This document shows, piece by piece, positions 47,296 through 57,193 of a stretch of DNA of 64,000 bases; position 1 is the first letter of the stretch; every line of letters begins with the position of its first letter. Made by a program: the position numbers and the translations under genes. This DNA comes from Telmatactis stephensoni (taxonomy: Eukaryota; Cnidaria; Anthozoa; Actiniaria; Isophelliidae), in NCBI GenBank assembly GCA_029948255.1, contig JALIZF010001459.1:92501-156500 (forward strand), in the 5' to 3' direction. The notes beneath the pieces were generated by a model. That model worked only from the letters and a program-made list of their open reading frames with translations, ran no database searches and was not told the origin of the DNA.

Positions 47296-49480
47296 CTAAA
47301 GAAGATGTCTCAAATAGAGCGCACCAATAGGCTATTCCCATTTTTAACACGAACTAGCTCAGTTAACTGTATTTATCCCAAAAGTCTTTCCTTTAGCATA
47401 TCTTTATCAAAAGAGACGAAATCTAAAGAAGATATCTCAAATATATAGAGCGCACCAATAGGCTATTCCCATTTTTAACACGAATCTAGCTTTAACTCAG
47501 TATTTATCCCAAAAGTCTTTCCTTTAGCATATCTTTATCAAAAGAGACGAAATCTAAAGAAGATATCTCAAATACATTGAGCGCACCAATAGGCTATTCC
47601 CATTTTTAACACGAATCTAGCTTTAACTCAGTATTTATCCCTAAAGTCTTCCCTTTGCAATTTTTATCAAAAGAGATGATGTCTGAAGACGATGTTTCAA
47701 AAGAAGCGCTCCAATAAGTTTTATGCCCGTTGGTTCATCATTAGTGTATCAAAGGAATAAAGCCACTGCCGTGTATATCTATAGATGTATCTCGATAGAT
47801 GGCGCTAATAAGTCTCCAATGTGAGATCAACATTGCAATGATATGGATCCACTATCAACTGATAAACCCCTTTAAACACTGATAAACAACATGATAATGA
47901 ATCTGAAGTATTTTGTTTATATATCGCACATATTGGACTGAGCATATGTTGCGCTTTCATCGCTTTTTTTCATCAAAACTTCACAAATTCTGGATTCGAG
48001 AAGTCAAAACAAAGCCGGAGGTCAAAACAACCTACAACATCTCGCTCGAAAGGTCATGCAGTAATAATGTGAGCCCTCCCTATAGACGTATGTTCGCTAT
48101 TGATCGATTGACGATACCTAGGAGGAAAGATAGCTGAGGGGCGAAGAAATGTAGATACAAACTCTTGTACATTGTACAAAACAGGAGGTCAACGATCAAG
48201 ACGCGCTCCGAAATCCATTCGATTCCAGGACAGTCCTGCTTAAAATAATTATCCGGAAGTAATTAGAAAGTAATTAAGTCGATTGTATGTCGATATCTTG
48301 AAATAATGAAAAGTGTCCCACGCCCTTTGTGCTAATCAGTTCAGAAGCGTAGTTGGTGTTAATTTGATTTGTTTGTTATCATCGATCATGATTATATTTC
48401 TTTTAACTCATGAGATATGTTGTATATGCTGTTCTAGTCGCCCTCGTAGCTACAATCTGTCCCAATGCGGAAGAATCTTTCTTTTTTGCAGCTCTTCTAC
48501 TTCGACCATAAAACAGTATAGTCATTTTTGGACACGCTACTCTTAAGTTGACTTGTATTCAAACACAGCTGATAGATAGAGGAAATCGAGCACTTTTGGG
48601 TACTAAAGACAACATCATGCAACATTTCCGTCTTCATTCAATTCGACGGCTATATATTGGTGGAAAAGTTGACTGGAAACAGCACGCATGTCGCACACAT
48701 GCAAAACGACTGCGCATACGTAGATTTTCCAAAACAAAGTTGCACAGGAAATCAAACAAAACAGCATAATGAGCTGAAATTGTTGCTCTATTCACAAATT
48801 CTACAAAATTAGATTATTGGTAAAATCCTAAACCGCCAGCTACGCAGGCTAAGAAATGTACTGCAGCTTGGGCTACCTGTGGTACCGACAGTGAATTATG
48901 GAAATGTTGGGCCTTCATGCTGTTTTTCACGGCGTGTAAGAAAAATTGTGAAAATGTAAACTAAAGATATTTGAAGCAGACAAAGTGCTGCACTTTAATC
49001 AAAGATGTGTATTAGATAGTCAGGGAATTTCTTAACAAAAACACTTAAAAACGTGTCAATCCGTCTTCTCTTTGTTTTCGTATGAAGTGTGCTTGCGCAG
49101 TAATTTTTGCACGTATTACTTAAAACTGACATTGAAACACACATCATCAGCTTTGCAGCAACAAAGATCAAATTCTGTATCATTCTCAAATTCATTCTGA
49201 TTCTTGGTTATCCTTGAGATCCTTTAAAACTATTGATCATGACTGACCACTGTAAGCCTATAATATGTTTTATTTCTTTATAATTTTATTACTAAAATGT
49301 AACAACGATATACCACCTCAATGATACCTATAAATATTCATTCATGTTTTCTTTCACGACTTTGCACCCTTTTGCACAGTTCGCCCTACTTCGTAGGACA
49401 AAGTATTAGGTAGATGGATGAACCCTACTTTCCCATTCCCCCTTTACCACATGTATACTAGCTATTTCAAAAAAGGTTGA
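47296..49480. repeat. Tandem duplication, unit 2 (about 2.2 kb)
   Basis: This is the second copy of 45221-47293. It opens with the same 130-bp units (starts near 47320, 47451, 47581 and diverged 47704). It then runs through TCTATAGATGTATCTCGATA and AGAAGCGTAGTTGGTGTTAA, and ends at the MITE of 49453-49743. It has one more undiverged 130-bp unit than unit 1. Confidence 0.9.
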
Positions 49481-49743
49481 CGGGGCGAACGGCGAATGGC
49501 GATCGGCGATTGGTGATTGCACGATCGAAAGGAACTGTGGTTACGCTATTAGACTGCTATCCGACGCGGAGATATGAATCGCCTACCGATCACTTTGTCC
49601 AAAAAGGTCTTTACTGCATGGTACCGGCATTGCTTGGGTATCTAATTAATGAAAATGAAGCAATTTCCTTTCAGTCGTGCAATCACTAATCACCGCGCGC
49701 GATTGCCATTCGCCCCGTCGACCTTTTTTGAAACAGCTATACA
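49453..49743. mobile_element. MITE with CTATTTCAAAAAAGGTTG ends, copy A
   Basis: The left end GCTATTTCAAAAAAGGTTGA (then CGGGGCGAACGGCGAATGGC) and the right end GCCATTCGCCCCGTCGACCT then TTTTTTGAAACAGC form inverted repeats of about 45 bp. The same terminal sequence is found at 55950-56213 and as a stub at about 47270-47293. Confidence 0.8.
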
Positions 49744-49817
49744 CACTAGACAAGGAGAGAGAGGGGGTAGTTAAATGCTAGTATATATACAACCTACGCA
49801 TGCGCGAATTCTCCTCT

Positions 49818-51823
49818 TCACAACTCTTTTTCAAGTTCCTTCACGTTTGTATCATAAAGAGCATTGAACACATCATCCACTTTGCAAATCACAACATCGC
49901 GTCGAATTTCAGACATTTTCCCTGGCAACTGATACTGAATCCCAGCCATTTCAAACCTTGAGGTGTACTGAGCCAACTCTTTGACCATCGTTCTCAAGTC
50001 AGCAACCAACAGTGGGGTCATGGGACCTCGTAGTAAGTCCCACAGTTGTTTTAGAGTAGGCCTCGTAGAAAAACTCTGGCCTTTAGCTTTACTCCCATCA
50101 AGTATTTGTCCAATTTTGCATATTACTAAATCGCGCCGGATATCTTCGATAAAATGTGATATCTCTGATCGATTTAAGCGTGTGATATTCCCAAAGAGGC
50201 AGTTTTCTAGTTCTTGAATAAGGACGTCGGGGCTTTTAGGACGAAAGAACTCTGTGAGAGGCTCTCTTAGGGCGTTCCACAGCTGCGCAAAAGAACCAGA
50301 ACGAAATTGTGGTTCAATTTCTTCGATGTGGTACTCGATGGCTTTAAGCAGTTGCTTGTCGAGTTTATCTGGGTAGACTTTTCTCTTGTAGTAGGACAAA
50401 AACTCGAAAAATGGTTTGACACGTTTGCTTGGATTTTGGCTGGTTACAAATGTAATCAATGGAGTGTGTGCGTTACTCGCTTGAATTATGTTTTTAGTTG
50501 ACACCAGTTCATGGCCACTTCCACTACCCTGAAAAAGAATTCAAACGTTCACACTTACTATAAGTTTAGAGATCAAGTATGGTTTACAAAATGTAATCTG
50601 AGTGATCGAAGGAAGAGTAGAACACGAATCAACTTTCCCCACAATCGTTGCGTCGCCAAAGGAGGTGAATTATTACGGAAACATTTGGTTTTCGACGTCG
50701 CCTTGCGCACCATGCCAAAGTTTGGCAATCGATCATCAGTGGATTCTCACGGTCATCGGATACAAAAACAAAATATTTTTGAAGCAGAAACTTTAGATTC
50801 TCTTTGGAAACAAAATCTGCCCGCAACACATTTTTGAGTGTGTTTGAAACAAAGAAACAGTTTCTACAACAACTCTGAATATCATGTCATTTACAGGAAC
50901 TATATATCCCTCTACTATGGGTGGTGTATAGCAGGTTTCCGCTCTCATATAGTCATAGAGTCTAGCTTACAACAGGGGCTGGAAGGGATTGGTCTTGATT
51001 ACAAATCACGCTTTAATTCAGTCAGTTTACGAATCACACTTCAACCAGTTCCGTCAATTCACGAATCACGGCATATTTCAAAAACGATTTCACGAAGATC
51101 AGAGCAAAATCTGGCTTGCATTCACGGATCACGCGGAGGATTTTAGTCAAATCACGGATCGCACAAACTCCTTTCCAGCCCCTGTTAAAATGTATGGCTA
51201 GGGCTCGCTTTCATCGTTTCACAGTAGAAGGTATATTTAGTTCTAAGCCGCGCGAAGGATATTTCTCTTGTTTCGTCTAAATACTCAATTTCCAGTCAAA
51301 ATTCAAATCAAAACCCAACCCATGGTAGGCCAGCAAGTCTAAAGCGAGGTACAAGGACAAAATAAATGATCAATTTTCAAATGTACGATATACTAACTTG
51401 TACAATTAGTAATGTATTTTGAACTTATTTTGGGAGGATTTTTTGTAATGATGACATTAATTTTGACTAAATTGGCCATTTTTGTATACAAGGAAATGTT
51501 TTCAATCTGAACACTCAATTTAAATTTGATTTGGTTCAGAAGGCGTGAACTGACGAAACGCTTCAAAGACAGTTCTTTCACTTTGATTAAAAATTTGTCT
51601 AATATTGTTTTATAACGTGTCAACATATTTCTTTCACTGATTAGTTTTGAGCGCCAAAATTCTAGTGATTATAGGATAATGTTTATGAAACAAAGAACAA
51701 CATACTTACACTTTCGTAAGAATTCAAGAAATTCTCCTCTCCTATAAAAGCTCTTCCTTTCGCCTGTGACAACAACGCCACCAGATACCAAAGAACGCCT
51801 ATTTTCCCCTGTGACAAAATCAT
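49818..51823 (-). CDS. Unrecognised secreted protein with two internal repeats (two exons)
   Basis: I do not recognise this family. Exon 1 is 51823-51710 (38 codons) and exon 2 is 50528-49818. GTAAGT donor and TTTTTCAG acceptor keep phase 0, giving 274 aa. The N terminus MILSQGKIGVLWYLVALLSQ is a good signal peptide, with likely cleavage near residue 23, and no other membrane segment follows. After a GSGSG linker and a basic, helical stretch come two repeats of about 79 residues. Repeat 1 has QLWNALREP (120-128) and RRDLVICK (169-176). Repeat 2 has QLWDLLRGP (199-207) and RRDVVICK (247-254). Three cysteines (about 148, 175, 253) are present, two in the repeated VICK. N-glycosylation sequons NIT and NRS lie near 152 and 157. 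It could be a lineage-restricted extracellular protein. The overlapping frame from ATG 51834 (MARDDF) does not join exon 2 in phase. Confidence 0.8.
50971..51186. mobile_element. AGGGGCTGGAAGGG inverted-repeat family, copy 2
   Basis: The ends AACAGGGGCTGGAAGG and CCTTTCCAGCCCCTGTT are inverted. The core has repeated CACGAATCACG, GATTTCACGAAGATCA and AAATCTGGCTT, matching 33588-33805. It lies in the intron of the secreted-protein gene. Confidence 0.8.
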
Positions 51824-53888
51824 CTCTCGCCATTGGAGAGGGTTTCAAATCAACCCCACATAAATAACTTCACATTTTCCTCAAAAACGTAGAAAGCATG
51901 AATTGAGTTAAAACCAGACACAATATTCGTCGACGGATGAGTTTTCGATTTGATGTCAAATTATTCATGGATCGGCAACGCTTGTCTTGCTCAATGATAG
52001 TGTTTAGCGAACTCTAACAGTTACTGAGGCATAAGAATAGAGAGATGAACAGGTTCTTCAATATGGATCGCCCTTGCATTTTGTCATAGTTTATTACGCA
52101 AAGTAAGTGACCCACTTAAACAACGTTTTACAGATTTTGCTAAGACCTGGGCACGGTTAAATGGCAGACAAAGTGAGCTGTTCTCTCCTTTTCTCTCTCA
52201 ATTAAGATCAATGAAGAGATAACTCGCTTACAGGTGGCTTGTATGTGTACATGGGTCAAGGCGTTAATAGAGAACCCATGTCAAAAACCGTATGGCCACA
52301 TGTTAATTTAGCTATGCTTGATTAGATTTCAATCTAATTGACAATCCTGTGTGCCAACCTTTCACCTATCCAAAAGGACATCGAGCCTATACTTTGATGG
52401 CATGAAATGAATGGAATAAATGAAATGGACGCAGACGGAATCACAAGAAAACAATGAAGCAAATTAAACAGTATTCGGCCTCGTACCTCAAGTCGATCCT
52501 AACTATAGACTAAGCAATGACGAGGACCAGCGATCACCCTGTGAAATATATGTACAGCATAAGAATTAATTTAACCAGTCGTTACATTGTTGGAAAAAAA
52601 TCATCAGAGGTCAAAACTTTCAAGACGCTTACCTCAGATACACCAACGATGTGATACGTTATCATAACGTCACTTCAGTCGTTGGTGTATCAAGTTTTAT
52701 TCTTTCTTGTGCATATTTAGTAAATACACAGTGAAACCAACTAAGGAACTTCGGGGTTTCAGGGTTTTTTTTTATCACTTTTTATTACTTCCGACAGTCG
52801 TTATTAAAGCTTCCTTGCACTGATACCTGCCTTCTTGCTTGCTTTCATTTTTTTTATCGATTGCCTCCTCATTTATTTCTTATAAATATCAGATATATCA
52901 GATATTAGCTCCACTAAAAATGACCATACAAACACTCGTTATTTTACTTTTAATTTCATTTTCTGTACCATAATATAATATTTTTCACTGATTGACTCTG
53001 CAGTCAAGCAGGCTCAATTTTCTCAACCCTTCAGGTAGAAAGACTGTGCTGTACAGTATAAAACAAATGAACTATAGACAAACCCACAGAAAAACATAAT
53101 GTCTATTAGTGTCTGTTAGTCTACTGCTTGAAGGATTATGTAAACTCACTCAAATGATGTAGACAAATGTCAAATCATTGAATCTGAATTCAAACTATAA
53201 TCTTGAACAAACCCGACTGACACCTTTTCCTAATTGTTTGTTCAAATATTACATCTTCCTACAAAAACATGTTGTAATTTACTCCTTCTCGTGGTTAAAA
53301 CTGAGGCCCCGTCCACACGAAAACATTTTCATTTGTAAACGCTTATCGTTTTCACTTTAAACGCTTCTTTTTGAAACTGACGCTTTTCAAAGTGACTATT
53401 TTCGAAAACGCTTATCTATCGTTTCCGTGTACGCTTCTTTTCGAAACCGCTGGACCACGTGACTCATTTCCAGTCCTTCTTAAGCAGGAAAAACAAACGT
53501 TTGCGCATGTTCATTAGTGGCAAGTACCATGAGGCTGTGGTTCTCGTATGGACGGACAAAAACGAAGTGAAAACGATCTTGTGGACGAAGAACTTTTTAG
53601 TCGTTTACATTCGCATAAAACGAAAACGTACCGTTTCCGTATGGACTGAATCTGTTGCAACATTGAAACAATTTGCGCGTAAAATTTCATGATAAACCGG
53701 ACTTTTAGGCCGTGATCAAGCCACACGTAAATGAAGTCGATGCAAGTTTTGACTTGTGAGTGCTCTTTTCATTTTAAACACCACTCCACGCAAGCGAACG
53801 TAAGTTTTTTTCAGAACTCTTGATGAAAATCAGCCAGCTGAAGCACAAGGAGAAACGACACCTCCTGGTCAGCGGAACCAACATGGTT

Positions 53889-54015
53889 GGGTAGGTCCTT
53901 CATATATGGTACATTATAATGGGTCCTATTGTATATAATATAATAATAATAATAATAGTATTTCATTATATACAATAGGACCCATTATAATGTACCATAT
54001 ATGAAGGACCTACCC
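53889..54015. mobile_element. Foldback element, about 55-bp perfect arms with (TAA)n loop
   Basis: GGGTAGGTCCTTCATATATG (then GTACATTATAATGGGTCCTA) is exactly inverted after an AATAATAATAAT loop. Confidence 0.85.
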
Positions 54016-54043
54016 ATGGTTGCCACTTGTTCCAACAGACCAA

Positions 54044-54200
54044 ATCGGCTAACACGTTGCCGTGTGCGTCTCCACCCAATTCAAAACCTCTGGGAATAAG
54101 AACTTTTGTTTTTACATGATATCGAAATACAAAGGACAAAGAATCTTATTCTCAGAGGTCTTTAATTGGGTGGAAACTACATAGCAACACGTTAGCCGAT
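54044..54200. mobile_element. MITE with ATCGGCTAACACGTTGC ends
   Basis: ATCGGCTAACACGTTGC with TCCACCCAATT and CCTCTGGGAATAAGA on the left is inverted on the right as TCTTATTCTCAGAGG, AATTGGGTGGA and GCAACACGTTAGCCGAT. Confidence 0.8.
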
Positions 54201-54576
54201 ATATACCGTTTAATTAATATACAGATATCAATATATTTTTGTTGTAATTAACTGACCCTGCCTGAAATTCAGCTGTTTAGCTGCAAGAGGTGTAAATAAA
54301 CAAATTATCTATTTACAGTGTATTCACATACAAGCCATAAGTTTGCATCGACTTGCGCGCGTTCTCGTCTAATCAGGGCGTTAATTATAAATCTAAAAAT
54401 AATTTACGCTAGTTTACATTTGTTACTCGGTACGTTTTATATAGACTTACAGTTAAATTAATAATATATTCCTAAGTTATGTTATATTTTATACTCGGTA
54501 GAACCGATATTCTTTATGATTTTCGTAGAAAATTTATGCGAGATTCATCATCATCATCATCACATTATATCAATAG

Positions 54577-54970
54577 GTATCAACACAGGGCCCCCTAATC
54601 ATTCATAAATGTTTTAATTAGCTAGTCTTTTGCGCGCGCGCATATACGGGATATTCTTTTTGCATTGGGCTTCCTGTGATGCTTCACCGTGCACAGGCTT
54701 CGTGGGTATCCTGTGTAAGCTTCCTGTGACATGTCACAGGAAAATGTTGTAAGGCGCCTAACAAGCTAGGGACCGTTGATGTCTTTGTGCGCCATTTGCC
54801 TTGACAACACTAATTTATAAAAAGCAGAGCACGCGCTCTTTCCACAGGAAGCCCAAGTAGAATATTACACATGCACGCGCAAATAACAAGACTAAACAAC
54901 GACGATTTAGGTACCTTTTTATTACCTTGATTAAAAAAAATTCTGTTTGATTAGGGGGGCCCCGTGTATC
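54577..54970. mobile_element. Inverted-repeat element with ACAGGGCCCCCTAATC ends
   Basis: The left end TATCAACACAGGGCCCCCTA and the right end GATTAGGGGGGCCCCGTGTA are imperfect inverted repeats. Inside, TTGGGCTTCCTGTGATGCTT (54663) and CACAGGAAGCCCAAG (54844) form a second, nested inverted pair. Confidence 0.65.
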
Positions 54971-55173
54971 AAATGAGCTCTCCTTTTAAGATCCAGACTC
55001 ACGATGTAACTTTTCCTGCCTCTTGTTCTGGAACGTTGCGCTCAACGTTGCAAGAAAAATTGCGTAGTGTGTCTTGATTATAATCGATTATACAAATGGT
55101 ATTGCAGGAGTAGACAGGGCTTTACCTAGTCCCCATTACATGTAACACAAAGTTGGACCCAGGAATCATAGAA

Positions 55174-55592
55174 AATAGGCCATATGCACTAACAGGTCAC
55201 GTGACCCTATCTCTCCTAAATCAAGCAGAACCATCAAAATGAACTCCAAAAAATGAAAGATCACCTCGATATTAGTAAAAGTGCAAAGTTTCAGTATATA
55301 AGATGAATAAGAGAAAAAATGATAGTAAATTTAAGATTAAATATTTTTTTAAGATTCGTTCGGAAAAGTGCGTTGGATGGCACGAGTTTGCCATCCAACG
55401 CGTTTTTCCTAACGAAGCTTAAATATCTAATCTTAATATACTGTCATTTCTCCTGTATTACATCTTTTGAGCTGAAACTTTGAACTTTTACTAAAGTCGA
55501 GGTGATCTTTCATTTTTTGGAGTTCATTTTGATGGTTCTGCTTGATTTAGGAGAGATAGGGTCACGTGACCTGTTAGTGCATATGGCCTATT
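55174..55592. mobile_element. 419-bp foldback MITE, copy 2
   Basis: It has the same ends (AATAGGCCATATGCACTAAC) and the same centre (GTTGGATGGCACGAG..GCCATCCAACGC) as 39182-39602, with point differences. Here the outer CAGGTCACGTGACC is preserved in both arms. Confidence 0.9.
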
Positions 55593-55949
55593 GGTATCTA
55601 TTTCTTGCAGTCTGTGACATCAAATTGTTTGTAAATCTCCTATACTTTTACTGTTAAAAATACTAAAGTCGAACACTTTTAATTCTTAACTGTCAGTCTG
55701 TAATAAATTCAGGCTGACTGATGCACTCTTTGGTTGCAATTTTTTGCTGCCCTTAAACCCTACTAAAGTCGGACAAACACTTTAAATTCTTAACTGTCAG
55801 TCTGTAATAAATTCAGGCTGACTGATGCACTCTTTGGTTTCAATTTTCTTGCTGCCCTTAGACCCTACTAAGGTTTTTCTAATGACTTAGCAACTCTTAT
55901 AGAGAGTGTCCAGCTCTGGTTAAGAACTCATTCAGTAATCGATTTTCCA

Positions 55950-56213
55950 TATACACCTATTTCAAAAAAGGTTGTCAGCGCTAAGAGCGATAGGCGATAG
56001 GTAATAGGTCATTCCAAGACCGCAAAGCACTATTGATTTCTTAATTAAGCCATCCTAAGCCATCCTAAATCTTTCTTTACACTCTCCATCAAATATTTGG
56101 CTATTCATATGTAAATCAGTTAGAAATCAATAGTGCTTTGCGGTCTTGGAATGACCTATTACCTATCGCCTATCGCTCTTAGCGGTGACAACCTTTTTTG
56201 AAATAGGTGTATA
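55950..56213. mobile_element. MITE with CTATTTCAAAAAAGGTTG ends, copy B
   Basis: The terminal inverted repeats are about 90 bp and nearly perfect, from TATACACCTATTTCAAAAAA through GGTTGTCAGCGCTAAG, GATAGGCGATAGGTAATAGG and CAAAGCACTATTGATTTC. Only the first 27 or so bases are shared with copy A at 49453-49743. Confidence 0.9.
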
Positions 56214-56741
56214 TATATTTCTCTAAATTGTTTTTCGAGGATCTATTTTAGATGTTTTAGTACGTTTTTTTTTTCTTTTTGCTGTTTTCTTACAGTTTAT
56301 TGTTATAAGTAAAAAAGATAATTTAACACCCCAGCTAGCACAATAAACTAGAAGAAAATAGCTACTTAATACAACAGATATTTTTTGTATTGGTTTTCCC
56401 TGTACAGGGTTTCCATAGCAACGTTGGTATCCTAAGCAACGCCCTACGATTCCATCATTTTAAACTTCTTTGTCTGACTGAAAAAGACGTCTATCTGAAA
56501 ATAACCGCCATTCGGATTCGCCGCCAAACCGAGCGTTAAGGCTATTCTCCACTCCTCGCTGACAGCACTCCCAGCAAACTAGTTGGTACTTTTTTATTCG
56601 TTCAGTCTCCACTCCCATCAGTCTCCAATTTTCTTTTAGCCCGGTCTGCAATCTTGACGAGTATTGTTGATCACGAGATATCTACCCAATTCATGATTGG
56701 TTGAATTTGAGCGAGTACTCGCTGCGAGCAAGTGGAGAATG

Positions 56742-56980
56742 GCCTTAATGTGATGTTACACAAGACGATTTGCAACGTTTTTTTCGCGTAACACTTCGTC
56801 AAATACAAACTTTTGCGATAAAAGTTTTTACAATTCAAACCAAACAATTGCAACGTGTTGCCCAAGCAAAAATTGCGCTAAAATCCTTCAGTTTTGTATG
56901 TTAAACGGCATAAACTTTACCGGCAACATTGTTGCCGGAAAATCGTTGTTGCAAGTCGTCTCGTGTTACACTACCTTTAG
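56742..56980. mobile_element. TGTAACA/GTTGCAA inverted-repeat element (full copy)
   Basis: The left end CCTTAATGTGATGTTACACA then AGACGATTTGCAACG pairs with CGTTGTTGCAAGTCGTCTCG then TGTTACACTACCTTTAG. A related right half is at 14682-14758. Confidence 0.7.
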
Positions 56981-57193
56981 CGATATAAATCCAAGCAGCA
57001 TTCACGCTATGGTGTGAATAACGCGGTGCTGAATTTTAAGAGAATGAATTTATCCCTGGGATACCACGGATGCTGCAAACCCTGTGACAAAGCAAACCTC
57101 ATGACAGTGCAGTATCCTGTGACAATGCAGTACCCTGTGACAGTGAAAACCCTGTGACAGCGCACAACCTGTGACGTTTCTTGCCCTGTGCTT

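Larger units (their letters stand above)
51824..57193. other. Intergenic region between the secreted-protein gene and the DHHC gene
   Basis: No gene is supported. It contains a hairpin (52637-52691, GATACACCAACGA and its inverse), a foldback (53889-54015), MITEs (54044-54200, 54577-54970, 55174-55592, 55950-56213, 56742-56980) and a possible GGCCCCGTCCACACGAAAAC-type element from about 53303. Two direct copies of about 100 bp (CTTAACTGTCAGTCTGTAAT) lie at about 55676 and 55787. TM9SF3-like or other exons were not found. Confidence 0.55.

Noticed and set aside
49818..50504. Reading the secreted-protein gene as a single exon starting near 50504
   Set aside because: The apparent start is a GTG codon inside exon 2. 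The frame continues upstream to a good acceptor at 50529 and joins an exon with a signal peptide.
53459..53726. Overlapping ORFs around 53.5 kb
   Set aside because: They are frames through a repeated GTTTTCG/CGAAAAC-rich mobile-element-like stretch, with no family features.
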